Positions 1 through 13,900 of a DNA stretch of 64,000 nt are shown here, piece by piece (within the stretch, counting starts at the first letter, position 1; each line of letters starts with the position of its first letter). This stretch comes from Rhabditoides inermis (Eukaryota; Nematoda; Chromadorea; Rhabditida; Rhabditidae). The stretch is from NCBI GenBank assembly GCA_963966185.1, contig CAWZYM010000396.1:62001-126000 (forward strand), written 5' to 3'. Below the pieces are notes generated by a model. It ran no database searches and was not told the origin of the DNA. It was given only the letters and a program-made list of their open reading frames with translations. A program made the position numbers and the translations under genes.

Positions 1-57
1 ATTATTCGCTAATAAATAAATAGGAACTACCATAAATATCAGTTATTAGGCATATAT

Positions 58-438
58 TCAGTACTTGACAGTGTGCGCGTTGTAGAACTGACGAATGATG
101 TCAAAGTTGAGCCTGAAAGTCAGATGAGTCGTTGCGTTAGGAGGAGATAACTCTCACGGTTTTCCCGAGTGTCGATTGTGGTATCCCAGCAGCTCGAACA
201 ACGCGTTCTCCTGCAACAATGAAATCTTATACCCTACACCTCAAGCCAACACTCATCGCGAAGTATCAGTCAGTGATCATAGTCCATAGTGCAAGCGAGC
301 ACTCTAGCTCCTAGTTGCAAACTTTTCAAAAAAATCTTTTCTGAAACATGCCTTGATATGATCTCCATTGCCCTGATCGATGGCAGCGTAGACACAGAAA
401 GCGATGGAGAGAAAAAGGAGGAGGAGAAGTCCGTTCAT
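58..438 (-). CDS. possible small secreted peptide (about 58 aa)
   Basis: Not a family I recognise. The proposed start at 438 gives a classic signal peptide (MNGLLLLLFLSIAFCVYA) followed by a short hydrophilic stretch ending ...GDHIK. A GC-type donor (AAG|GCATGT) would join it in frame to an exon coding ENALFELLGYHNRHSGK, and a normal gt-ag intron leads to a last exon coding LNFDIIRQFYNAHTVKY and a TGA at 58-60. All three pieces join without a frame break, which is the main support. The mature part would be about 40 residues with no cysteines, so a neuropeptide-like or small secreted role is only a guess. Without the GC donor the first exon runs to a stop at 304. Transcription cannot be judged from the sequence. 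Confidence 0.4.
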
Positions 439-854
439 GATGGCAGCAGACGGTGGAATGGACAGTCTTCGGAGGCTCTCCGCACCTCCTCCGGGCAAAC
501 ACTGTCCACAACAATGCCGCCATTCACTCCTTCCCCTAACCCATATTATTCCCGCTCTCCACTTCTCTGAAACTCGATCCTGCATGCAAAAATTCACAAA
601 ACAAACGAGAGTCGATAAAACTTGTTTATTATCATCGTGCGACAATATTTACAGTACACTGAGGGACTCTATGAGCCCGAGGGGCCGCCAAATGACACGC
701 AATACAACGCGACAAAACGCAATCATGCTAAAACCAGTAAGGAAAAAGAAGAGAAGAGAGAGAAAAACAACGTTAAAACAACCACTTGAAGGGAAATACG
801 CGATAAAGCCTATCACAGAAATATAATAGGGTAGCCAGGGGAAGAGGGGGATAG
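439..854. other. intergenic stretch with poly(A) candidate
   Basis: No convincing gene. On the minus strand an AATAAA hexamer (plus-strand tttatt at 625-630) lies about 225 nt past the stop of the cyclotransferase gene and is a candidate poly(A) signal. Open frames crossing this stretch lack codon character. Confidence 0.4.
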
Positions 855-2442
<1,588 letters not shown>

Positions 2443-5351
2443 CACCCACGCACACTGCAACAACCAGACGGTGCGACAAGAATAGGCATATGAAAACGCG
2501 AGACGATCGAGATGCAACTACTCGCTAGCCGAGTGGGCAGAAAGAAAACAAGCGGTGCGATGGCTGCAATCGCATCAATTTCTTGCATGATTGGCAGCGC
2601 CGGCCGAACTGACCAGTCGAAACGGAAAACTGCTCTACGGCGGATACACAACGAGTATGAAATGGAAATTGAAATCAAGGTCGAGTCGGCGGGGCCGGGC
2701 AGACCAGGCAGGTAACGACAGCACAAGCTCGCGCGGATAAAGAGTGCAACAGTCTCTCTCCCCCACTCTCCACCGCACCTATCGGGCACGGCATCTCACC
2801 CGCGCGACAACCGGACATACCAACCACCCAAATCATATCCTGCCAAGCCGGAACAATCCGCGCGAGCATTCCGACACATGGAGTGTGTGGATTAGATGGG
2901 TGAAGGGGATGAGGTGCTGATTAAAGAGAGAGAGAGAGAGAGAGCATGAGGCGACTCGATTCAAGCGTGGTGAACGAGCCGAACGCGAGAGACACGACAA
3001 GACACCGTCCCGCATACATTATTCACGCACAAAAAGAGCTGATTGGACTAGTTTTCTCGCGAAAGGTGAGAAGGGGGAATGCCTCTTTCTCCCCTCTCTC
3101 CTCTATTGATAGCCGTTGACCACATTAGCGCCCAATTGAACACCTGTCAGAGAATACAGTGTCAAGGGGATGGAGAAAAGTGGTCAAAAGAAACGTTTGA
3201 TTTTGATACCACCATGTTCACAAAACATACACGCATCGATCGGATTGATAGATGGCGGAAAAGCGTACGGAGCGTGGAGCACAAATGCAAAACAGTGGGC
3301 GGCGCGGCTGAGCAAACGGAAACGGAGCAGAGAGTGAGCACCATTCCATTTCAACACCCTGCTCCTCTTTTTTATAAACCAACTTTAATCGTGGTTCCAA
3401 TTTGCAAGCAATTCGGAAATAGGAGAGGGTATGGAAAAGAGTGGCGTGGATATAATTGCGAATCCTGGCCGTGCATCCCTTCATATAGAAATGGAATGGA
3501 ATGGAGCAATATGGGTGGGTGGATATGGAGAGAAGGGGAAGAGAAGAGGAAGGCTGGAATACTAATGCTCTCTCTCTCATTCTATCCCAAAACACCGAAA
3601 CGGAATGATGACGTACGGATCACAACAATCCGGCCCGCAAATAGTGAGAGGACAGCCAGATTACAGACCGGGCGCTCACTCACTCACTCACATACACTCA
3701 CAGCAATATAATCTCATCGCATCTCTCCCGTTCCCCTCACCCATCCGCCATAAATACCATCACTAACCGCTGCGCATATCCTCTAGATCACTATCGCACC
3801 ACCGCAGTTTCCACCACGCCGGGTTTTTCCCCCGTACCGCCACGCATCTTTGATAGAGACGCGCGTTACGTAACGTTCAATTCGAACGTCACATTTTCAC
3901 AGGACATGAGACCTTGCGTGCTTGTTTAACCATACGCGCAAGCTGTTGAGAGAGTAGGTACTAAGTGCGCAGAAAACATACGTATAGAGAAGAGAGAAGG
4001 GATAGTAGGTTAGAAGTGCGAGTGACAGACATAGAAAAGACGCGCGGAGCGAGCTGTCAATCAAAACGGGACTAGAGCTCGCGCGTCGTCGGACACCATT
4101 CCTTCCTCCCTCCCCTCAACACGTCACACATGGGAGAAAGGGTGCCTCAGCCTCCGGGAGGAACGGGCACACGTCTCTATACAAGCCATTCCTCCCACTC
4201 AACCACTCATTGTGTATTCATTCCCATTCGAGATTCGCCATTGCTATTCACTGCACGCCGCCTCCTATCGTCATCCGATACACCTCGAATTAATCAACTA
4301 TCGCGCGCGCAATCAACCAACCAAAAAAAATATTTTCACGCTGCTACCAAAGTACGGGGACGAAAAGGAATGTGATGGAGGCGAAGAGGCAACAAGGCTA
4401 CACGGGTGAACAATGCGAAATGGAGACAATGTCAACAGCGGGTGCTCGAGGGAAGGCCATAGTGAGGCACCCACTCACCATCTTCTCCACTCGCTGTCCA
4501 CTCGTCTCGCTGATCCTCCTTCTGCTACTCCTCTCTGCTCACCACTGCGCCCTGGGGGCCACCTCGAAAATAAAAATCAACACACGACACTTGCAAACGA
4601 TTCAGATATTAAAAATTGGCAGACGCAACCAGTTCTTGTACGATTAAACACTAATCCACAAACACGATATAATCGATACTTTATTGAAAGAATCGCATTC
4701 ACACAATACTACACTGCATTCATTCATTCATGCGGTGGGTGGGATGGAATGGGATGAGATTGATTTGATGATCGCACACTCCAATTGGGAGCACACACAA
4801 TGGGAGCACGCAGAAAACGGGTACGACACGTGCTTTCACTTTCTAGGACAACATCAAAATAAAAACGTGGTAAATATGATCGATAGCGTCGTATCAATAG
4901 TTCTGCAAAAAAGATCAATTCCGTCAAGATCAAATAGAGCTGATCGCAAACAAACGTCACCTTCCCCTTATTGGCGCCTCACCTCCCCGATCTCAGTGTA
5001 AACACAAACACAGTGAGTGTGAAGACAATTTTTATGTAATAAATGAGCACAAAAAATGGACAATAAAATCTATATAAGACTACTCTCTGAACTACCACTC
5101 CTCTATCTATTCAAAACTACACAAACACAACAAAACAAGTAACAGGACAAATTTTAGGACCCACCTCTGCCAATCAATGCGCCTATCACTTAGTGACACA
5201 AACGAAATAAAAAATAGCTTAATAAGGCTAGCGTGTATATGAGACATGGCTGCGATATTGTGATCATTAGACACATCAGCGGGTGGATTAGTGAGCAATC
5301 AATGGAAGAGGGAAGAACAAGGGCGAACAGCCCACCGGAGTAGCGAGCAGC
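2443..5351. other. gene-poor stretch
   Basis: About 2.9 kb with open frames on both strands but no recognisable protein, no consistent splice pattern and many CT/GA runs, for example 2923-2944. The longest plus frame (3079-3711) has low-complexity, non-protein-like composition. A plus frame at 4372-4647 contains a hydrophobic run like a signal anchor (LVSLILLLLLLSAHHCALG) but nothing else supports it. The segment probably holds the promoter of the cyclotransferase gene and the 3' region of the TIM50 gene. Confidence 0.4.
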
Positions 5352-7282
5352 TTAGGCGGCGTGACGGCGGAAGCCGAACAGCTTGCCAGAGTATCTCTTG
5401 AGCATTGACTGATCCTCGGGGGCAGTCTGCCGCTGAGACTCCTTGAAAAAAACATGAATAACAATCATAGATATCCACAAACTACCTGCTCAGCGAGATA
5501 CATGGCTCTGCGACGGAACTCCTTGCTGGGGTCCTCGAATTGACTGTAGTACTGGAGAGTCTCGCGCACATCCTCCACGTCCGAGAGATGGATCGCTATA
5601 TAAGTTATTATGATTTTCTTGGTAACGTGAACTTACTTTTGAGCAGCTCGGCGAGATCGACAAGGGCCCTGTCTTGCATGTCGCCTTCCCACTTGGGGAT
5701 AAGCAGCAGGTTGTCCGGGTTCAGCTGCGACGACTTGGCGTCTGTATCAATGAAGATAACCTTCGACATGTCACGGTTCAGCTTCGAGAGATCCTATAAC
5801 AAAATATTTTTTTAGTTTGATTTTCCGTAAGCGTACCTTGATGTGATGATTATTGGCATACTTGGTGCAGTCCCTGTAGAGCCTGTACATAATGCGCTGC
5901 TTCGGATCAAACGAGTCAATCACAGGCGGCGCAGTCATTGAAGACTCCACAGTGTAGATGACCACCTATATGATCGACAAAAATGTTGTGTGTTACTTCA
6001 ACGTTTACCTCGAAGTTAGGGTACCCGACAACGTCCAAGAAGTAATCGAGAGCGGGGCGCTTGATGAAGCGGTACCCAGTCTTGTACGTCCACTCAGGCG
6101 AAATCAGCACGTTCTTCATCTCGATCACAAGAGTGTACTTGGGCTGGAGGTACGGAGCCGGCAGAGGATCGGGGAGAAGCTTCTCACGAGAAGGCTCCAC
6201 CACATACTGAAATAATCAAATTAGTACATTTTTTTAATACATAACATAAACAAAACTCACGTCGCGCCACACTTTGATGCTGTTGATAATTCTGTAGAAC
6301 GGAGCGAGAGGACCAGTAAACTCGTCGACGACGATGTTACCATGCTCATCGCGTTCACCACGCCCTGGAATCGTAACACTTATGAAGAAAAAAGAATTTC
6401 CGAAATTCTCACCGTAGTAGAGACAAAACGCGATTAATCCGACAAGACCTCCACCGAAGACAAAGAACGATCCCACCTAAAAACAATTTTTTAAATGAAA
6501 ACGTGATGTTAAGCTGCTAGCAAAATGGTCGAAAAAAATTGTACATACCTTGGTATTCCTAGTCATTTTCTGACGACGCTTCTCCTCTTCCGAGGCATTC
6601 TCGTCGATCTAGATGATGAATGTTTACAATTATGCAAATATACATATACCAACCGCAATGCCGAGTTTCTCGGTCAGATTACGCCACGCGCTCTTGTTAG
6701 CTGTAGAAGCGGCAGCAGCAGAAGTAGATGCAGACGCTGCCACAGTTTTTGCGGCATCAGCAGCCTCCGCAGCTTCAAGATCCTTCTTCAACTGAAGAAG
6801 TTCCTCCACAGCAGACATCGGCTTCTACAATATTATATTTTTTTAATATATTTAACAGTGCCAACAAACGATTTATGAATAAAAGTACCTCAGCAGCGAG
6901 GGGTGCAGCTGGAGGAACAGAAGTAGGCTCAGCCTTGGTGAAGGAAACCTGGGCAGCCATCTCCTTGACGTCGGGGCGCTCGTGTATCGTCTCCGTCGTC
7001 TTCTCCGCCACAGTGGTCTTCTCTTTCATAAGAATGGGCTCCGGTCGAGATACGTTCGGAACGCCAGCAGAAGTCTGAAAAAAAAACATTCATACAGCAC
7101 AATAGCAATAGATTGGAGATGCAAACCTTGCGGGACGGATCCGAGAAAGGACTTGTGACACCGCTATCTCCAAGAACAGATGTAAACTTCTTCCCTCCAT
7201 CACTCGAGAAGGTTCGGAACGGTAGTCTAACAGTGTGCACGACCGGACGACGTGCTAACGTCACCAACAACCTCAGCGACAT
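5352..7282 (-). CDS. mitochondrial inner-membrane translocase subunit TIM50
   Basis: Receptor of the TIM23 presequence translocase, anchored in the inner mitochondrial membrane and facing the intermembrane space. The N-terminus ([19 protein letters not shown]) is basic and amphipathic like a mitochondrial presequence. Next come Ala/Ser-rich exons, a basic segment ([10 protein letters not shown]), one membrane span ([20 protein letters not shown]), then the FCP1/NIF-type domain: [105 protein letters not shown]. The DxDxT phosphatase motif is replaced by ExKNV, as in other Tim50 proteins, so catalysis is not expected. Ten or so exons with short introns; the last codes [10 protein letters not shown] and TAA. 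Length is about 450 aa, usual for animals. Confidence 0.93.
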
Positions 7283-8388
7283 TTTGTGCGTTCACCAGTG
7301 ATTTAATCACTCACTGATGTCAGCACAATGTGTCCAAGTTCTGTCTGAATATTTTTGACTATATAAACACAAAAATAAACACAAACAGACCGCATAACAA
7401 AGAAAAATAAAGAAAATGATTTTTATGCATTTACAGCGAAATTCTGCAAGAGCGAAAATAACACGATGCACGCAAGCATGCACGATACTACACTACGTAC
7501 AAAAAAAAAGTCAAATATTTGATTATAAAAATACTTTTGAAAAAATCAATAAATAATTTTTAAATTAGAAATAATGTTTTTTGTTCCGAACAATTATTAA
7601 ATTGAAAATTGAAGTCAAATAAAGGTATATAACGGTATAACTTTTGCTGCGATAACTAAAATTGATATCTTAACGCGAGTACTATAGGAAGAATAAAACC
7701 ACGATAATTTTTCTTGAGCATATTAGGCGTAACAGTCTCCTTTTCCTCTCTCCCTTTTCCGATACAGACGATCTCACTCTCTCCCGTACACTCTCCCCAT
7801 TAGCCAAGCTCCCAAAATACATGATCGTATTTGGATCATCTTCCGGATTCGATTGTCACTTGCGGTTCGCTGGCTTTATTCAAATTTGCGCTTAGCTATC
7901 ATGACGTCTGCGCAAGTTTAGACATCAGGCTGATCACTCTGGCTAGCTGGCACTCTCTCCTTATCCCCTCTCGCCCTCATTGATTCAACGGTATTGTTCC
8001 CGGTGTTATTATGTTTTTTTTGTAAGATGTTGTTGCAATCCAGATTATCCGCGAAAAACGTTAGATAAGTATATGTCACTTTGTTAAGCTGCAGCAAACA
8101 ACAAAAATCAATGCTTTCAACAGTTATTTGATTTCCCGCAAATTGCTAATCCCGCCGCAAGCAGAAGCAGCACTATAAACGCGAGGCGGAGGGTGTAGAG
8201 AAGTATAAGTATTGTGTGTGTGTATGTGTGTGTGTGTGTTTTTGATGTTATTTTGTATTGCAGTATTATCTTTACTTGCGTTAATTTGACTCAATTATCT
8301 TAACTCAGATTTAAAATTAATTTTTGAGAACATATTCTTCCAGGCAATCACTCTGCTATTTATACTACACGCATCAATCCTTTAGACG
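7283..8388. other. intergenic, divergent promoters
   Basis: AT-rich spacer between the minus-strand TIM50 start and the plus-strand F-box-like gene. It contains a short (TG)n run at about 8213-8240 and CT-rich tracts at 7740-7800. No open frame of note. It must hold both promoters; I see no sharp motif beyond a ctttag acceptor-like site just before the ATG at 8389. Confidence 0.5.
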
Positions 8389-9538
8389 ATGTTCGAAGTG
8401 TTGCCGAATGAACTCATCGTCAAAATATTCCAATATGTTCACTATCGGGTATGTTCTCACCCACATTGTTTTCCTTTTATATTTAATGGTGAATATACAC
8501 AGGACGTGAAAACTTTTCGACTGCTCTCTTCGCGTTTCATGAGTATTATCGATGAGCATCGCATTTCTCTTCCGAGGAAAAATATATACGTTTTGATCTC
8601 CAATCTCAAGGATGTGAGCTACCTTATTGAGCAAGCGTATAAAATTGTTACCTATTTGCAGCACATTCTCCTGTTTGCATTGCATGAGCCGGGCTCTGAA
8701 TTGGCAAAGCACTATGCCTATGAAGTTATAGCTGTCTGGGACAACCCCGAAGAGTGAGATTATGTACATTTTCTCCTCAATCATATATCACACACTGACT
8801 ATCATACCGTCACGTTATCACAATATCAAGTCGTCAGAAAACTCGAAATCATTTTCTCAACGCGATAATTCAATTACATCTGTCTGTCAAGTATTGAGGA
8901 GCTGTTTCTTCTGTGAACCACACTTTTTGGACAACCGTTTTAACAAAAAAGAAGATATAATATTTCAGTAAACGGGACGAGCTGATTGAAGCGGAGAGAA
9001 ACACCTACCTCATCAAATATATCCCCAGCCGTCGCATTCGTATAAGGGCAGTGGAGAGTCTGGGTGAGGTGGTCTGAAGTCGCCTGCACTACCTCATACC
9101 CCGATACGACATTGAGAAGATCGACATGGTGGTTTGAGAACGCTTGCACATAGATACTCTGAATGTGGGATCGCCTATTTCATTAATTTGATAGTCTGGA
9201 TGTCTGTTGAACGTAAAGTTTAAGGGACTCAAATAGTACATGTTTTGAACCCACTGCCTTCAACAAGTATAAGAAGTGGTATATAAGCTCGATAATTTCA
9301 GTTTGGTGTGGTCGACAGTGTGGCGAGGGAAGTGGCGTGGTCGGTACAGGACTGGAAGATGCGGGATGTGATCGAGCAGAAATGCTACAACTTCCGCCAT
9401 GATCAGCCTACCGTCATCCAATGGGATTCTCGCTTTCCGAGACCCTACTCTAACTTCTTGGCTGCTGAACGTCGAAAACTTGCACAGGAGCGCAGCCAGC
9501 AACGCCGCATCTGTGCTATGCGAATGCGTCAATACTGA
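8389..9538 (+). pseudogene. F-box-like gene with two in-frame TGA codons
   Basis: Exon 1 (8389-8448) codes an F-box-like start, MFEVLPNELIVKIFQYVHYR. Exon 2 (8503-8753) continues DVKTFRLLSSRFMSIIDEHR and a leucine-rich stretch. Exon 3 starts at 8969 and codes KRDELIEAERNTYLIKYIPS, RRIRIRAVESLGEVV, then TGA at 9075-9077, then SRLHYLIPRYDIEKIDMVV, a second TGA at 9135-9137, and ERLHIDTLNVGS, all in one frame. A last open exon (9302-9538) codes FGVVDSVAREVAWSVQDWKM, DVIEQKCYNFRHDQ and a basic tail ending CAMRMRQY. F-box proteins link substrates to SCF ubiquitin ligases. Coding character continues past both TGAs, so this is either a young pseudogene, or exon 3 ends early (a weak donor after SLGE gives a compatible phase) and the rest is relict. 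An acceptor-like ctttag sits 3 nt before the ATG. The last exon might belong to something else. Confidence 0.55.
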
Positions 9539-10492
9539 CACGGGCAGCCCACGCACTTGTGGTGGCCGAATTTGATGTAATTAAGCACCTATACACAACT
9601 TTTTACGCTGTATCCGAATATGACCATAACTTTCCCAAAATAGCACTTTGAAGGGAATTTGGCCACGCACCGAATAGACTACCCTTGAAAACGACCTGTA
9701 AAAACAACAGCGGCGCGGCGGAATGGTTAGTGAGTTTTTTTGCAGTTTTTATCCTCGTCACAAGACACTCCAACTCGATTTCACATAATTAGGTAAATTC
9801 AAAAATCACAGAATACAGCCTAAATTCATAAGATGTCCAGAATGCGAGAACTTATATTGCTTCATATGCATGATTTAGCAAAAAAAAACATCGTTGTTAA
9901 AAGGATTAGGGATACAATAAACAGTTATGATTTTGCTCTCGAGATATCACACTGCAAAAAAACACTGGCAGCAGCGAGGATAGAACCACCGATCGTCATT
10001 TCCGATTTCCTAAATCACTAACCATTCCGCCGTGCCGCTGTTGTTTGACAGGTCGTTTTCAAGGGTAGTCTATTCGGTGCGTGGCCAAATCCCCTTCAAA
10101 GTGCTATTCAGCGTGAAAAGTTGTGTATAGGTGCTTAAAGGGAGTGTACACTCTGAATTTCGAAGTTGAGTTAGCACCGGGATGTGAAAATCTGATGAAA
10201 ATGATGTACTTTTGTCAATACAACCATGTGCCGGAGATACCTATAAGACGATGAAAAAGTCTGTCGAACATAGAAAATTGGCACCAATTGGCACCAATTT
10301 TTGCATTTTGGCTTATTTTGAGCTCAACTTTCAGCGACTTGCAGGCATTTTCAGCAAATAGTTCTATTGACTAAACTGAATCGTTTTGATCATATTTTCA
10401 TATCCCGGTGCTAACTAAACTTCGTAATTCAGAGTGTACACTTCCTTTCATTACATCATAATCGGCCACCACAAGTGCGTGGGCTGCCCGTG
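9539..10492. mobile_element. 954-bp non-autonomous element with long inverted termini
   Basis: The ends are inverted copies: CACGGGCAGCCCACGCACTT at the left and its reverse complement at the right, and similarity continues inward (TGTGGTGGCCG). A TGA trinucleotide flanks both sides (9536-9538 and 10493-10495), a plausible 3-bp target duplication. The left copy is also the stop codon of the upstream gene. Inside, 9600-9735 is matched in inverse orientation by about 10010-10135 (caccgaatagactaccc, ggcgcggcggaatggttag). There is no transposase. The same body sequence recurs at 46980-47140. It resembles a foldback or MITE-type element built from an older tRNA-like repeat. Confidence 0.75.
9968..10036 (-). 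other. tRNA-like sequence inside the 954-bp element
   Basis: The minus strand reads like a degenerate tRNA: a D-arm/A-box region CGGCGGAATGGTTAGTG, a B-box-like GGTGGTTCTATCC, and ends GGCACGG/CGCTGCTGCC that pair only partly. It is too degenerate to be a working tRNA and is best seen as the tRNA-derived head of a repeat. No anticodon is assigned. Confidence 0.35.
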
Positions 10493-10942
10493 TGAGTCAG
10501 CTCGAAACTATTTCACAATTACATGACAAGATGGCAAGCAGTTATATCACGATCATTGCCTTTTTTGATGATTCATTGAGCGACTATTAGTAATTGCACC
10601 TTCCCTGGTTTCCATGTCTGTTTTCCACTGTCTAGCTATGAAATGACGCGCCCTCAGTCCTTTCATATTTAAAAAAAAACATTCAAAAGAAAACTAAAGA
10701 GAACAACTACTTCAAAGAACATTTCTATTAAAAACGTATTCATTAAAACATATTCGCAAGTGGCAAAACTGAATGTGTCAAATAAATTATGCAAATACAT
10801 GTCAAACTACTGTCACGATCACAATGACACCATGGGCAGAAAATCACATAACAGACACGGGAATATGAAAAAAAATCTAAGTAGACATCAGTGAATCTCT
10901 TATTAGAAACTAACAATGAACTTGATGGCTGGCGGGGAGATT
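10493..10942. other. AT-rich spacer, 3' side of EEA1 gene
   Basis: No gene seen. It holds the 3' region of the minus-strand EEA1-like gene. Nothing else is supported. Confidence 0.4.
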
Positions 10943-13900
10943 TCATCGGTTCATGATATCTGTGTAGCACGCTCCGCACACACGCACCGGGTCCTTGTGA
11001 CTCGCAATCTGAATGGAAGAATGAGTGGGTATTTTAAAGGGTGAAGAAGAGCGCACCTGGGCAGTCTTGTTCGAGCAGGGATTGCAGAAGATGAGGCCGC
11101 ACACTCGGCAGTGGTGCTTGCGCACCCTGAGCGAGAAGTTGGTGCCGCACTGCGTGCAGTTGACGGCGGCAGAGTCGTCCAGCCACTTGCGATTCGTCTG
11201 CTTCGAGATGTCCATCTGAAACCACAATGTGACCCCCCTTCCCCCTCCCTCCTTTTACCTGGAGTGACTGATTGGCCCTTCCGAGTTCGTGCATGGCAGA
11301 AAGGGCGTCGTCGAATCTTCTCTTGTTCTCAGCAGCGCGTTCCCTCTCAAAGTCCAGGTCCGACTCGGTGTTGAGACAGCGTTCGATCAGCGCGTTCCGC
11401 TCCTCCTCCCACGATCCCATTCTCTTCTGCAGCTCCATGTTCTGCTCGGTGAGCATCACCATAGCCTTCTCCGCGTCAGAAGCCTTCAGCTCCTTCTCCC
11501 TGCACTCGGCTGTGGTCGACTCGAGAGTGCGGGAGAGACGGGACAGCTCTGTCTGTAGTTTCTCCTCCCTCTCGTGAGCAGCCGTGCGGTACTCGTCAGC
11601 GTCGCTGGCTGCCTGCTCGAGTTGCCTCTCCTTCTCCGTCAGTTGCCTCTGCATCTGCTCGCGCACCTCACCCGCCATCTGTTCGAACTGCGTGCACTTG
11701 GACTGCAACTGAAACACACCCATCACTCTCCCCTCTCTCATCCCACTTGCCTGTTCCACATGCGTCTTCTTAGAGCATAGCTCCGCCTCGGCCACCTCGA
11801 GCACTTGTACCCGCTGTTCCGCCTTCTCCGCCCTCTCCTTCTCCTCACCTACGCTCTGCTCGAGCTGTTCGATGTTCCGCAGCTGGACACCAGCCTCCTC
11901 CTCGAACTTGGCCTGAATTCCAGGATTAAAGGTGTAAGAAAAATGGGAGACGCACGAGTCGAGCGTGGAAGTCGTCGATTTCGGCCACCTTGCCAGCAAC
12001 TTCCGCCTCCAACCTCTCCACCACAGCCGACCGAGCCGCCAGCTCCTGCAAGCCATTGACTCACATCATCAGTACGTCTCACATCCACGCACCTCCTTCT
12101 TCCCGTCCAGTTCCTCCTTGAGCATCCTCTCCCTCTCTGCCGCATCCGTCGCCTTGCTCTCAGCACTCGCGAGCTGTCCGTTCAAGCTGCAGAACCAAAT
12201 GATCTTCCCACCCGATTCCCTCTCCCACCTCTTCTCAACGTCTTCTGTCTTGATGCGCGCATCGACGAGTTGTGTCTCGAGCGAGCTGACGAGTGCGGCT
12301 TCGTCCTCGAACTTCTGCTTCCACTGATCCGCCGTCTTGCTTGCCTCGTCCTTGGATGCAGACTGCAACACAGGTAGGTACTCATGCACACCGATCAACA
12401 CAACATAGTCAGATATAGGAAAGAGGAGGTAGAGGAGGTCGCTCACCACTCGGGCGACTTCGGCTGCGAACGCGTCGAGCTCGTCGGCCCTCATCTGAAG
12501 GGTGCGCTCCGCGTCCGACAACTTCGAAGAGGCCTCATCCAGCTTGACACGGCACTCCGTCACATCCACCTACACACAGCGAGCGTCAACCAAACAGTGA
12601 AAGGAAAAACAACGCATGATACGAGAGGATAGGAGAGAGGGCACACACACCTGAAGGGCAGCTTTCTCCCTGTCGAGCTCGGCAATGTTCTTGTTGAGCG
12701 AGTCGACCTGGGCGAGGAGCTCCTCGTTGGCCTCCTGGTTCTCGCCCAACTGCCTCTCCCACTCTGCCTGTCTGCCCTTCCAGTGTTCCTCCCTCTGCTT
12801 CTCTGCCTCCCGCATCTTCTCTGTCTCCTCCTCCGCCACCCGCACCCGCTCGGTCGTCTGCAACACAAACTACACGCCCGCCCTGTCATGCTGCGCACAG
12901 AGAGCGGACGCGCATCTACTCAACTCGGCCTCTCCAGGCTCTGCCCCCGCGTCCGCTCCCCGCAGTTAGTCTAGGCTAGCCGTTACACCCAGCGAGAGGA
13001 AAAAAGAATCGATGGTAGGAGGGTGTGAGAGCAGTCATCATGCACAGTTATCATCCCCCAAATCCCATGCACACATGCAGCGCATGTGGTACGCACCTGC
13101 TCTACCCGAGCCATCAGCTGCTCCTTCTCCTTTTCGAGTGTGGTCAGTTCGGTGCGTAGCTGCTGCTCCAGCTCCGAGTTGGCAGAGCGGCCAGCCAGCA
13201 GGTCAGCCTCCTACAATCAATATATGAGAGGTATGTTTGTGTTAAGTGTACCGACCATTTGTCTGGCCTGTTCTTCGGCCCTCTTGAGTCTCTCGACGCT
13301 CTCCTCGATCTTGACTCGGCTCTCCTCCTCCATCCGCTCCTTCTCCCGCAGCACCGCCTCCCGGTCCGCCAGCTGAGCGCACACCTCCTCCACCTGCCGC
13401 CGCAGCTCCGCGTTTGCCTGCTCCCTCTGCTTCATCTGTTCCTTCAGCTTCTCCACTCTCTCATTCGTCTTGGCCCGCTCCTCCTCCGCCTCCCTCTCCA
13501 TCTCCACGAACAGCTCCGCCTAGATCAACACAGTCAATCCAAGAACCTCTCACTACCGTCAAACCTTTCGGTTGCACTCCTCTTCGGCCTCCCGCAGCCT
13601 CCTCGACTTCTCCTCCAGCTGCTGTTCCAGTTTGCGCATCTTCTCCTCCAATCCCCTCTCCGTCTCCTTGTACTTCTGCAAATATATCCATCATTCCCTT
13701 TCTTCCCTTGCTACCTCACCTTCTCGCACTCCTCCCACTTCTTGCTCGCTTCCTCCTTCTGCTCCTTTGACGCGATAGCAAGCTGAAAGTCATTTAAAAT
13801 ATGATTTCCTTATCAGCTCAACTGAAAATAATGCATAAATTATTGAATAGTTCAGTTTGATTCAAAACAACAAGAAATGAGATACCTGTTTGAGTTCCTC

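Noticed and set aside
3079..3711. 210-residue plus-strand frame
   Set aside because: No domain, biased composition, no splice context; likely chance in GA/CT-rich spacer.
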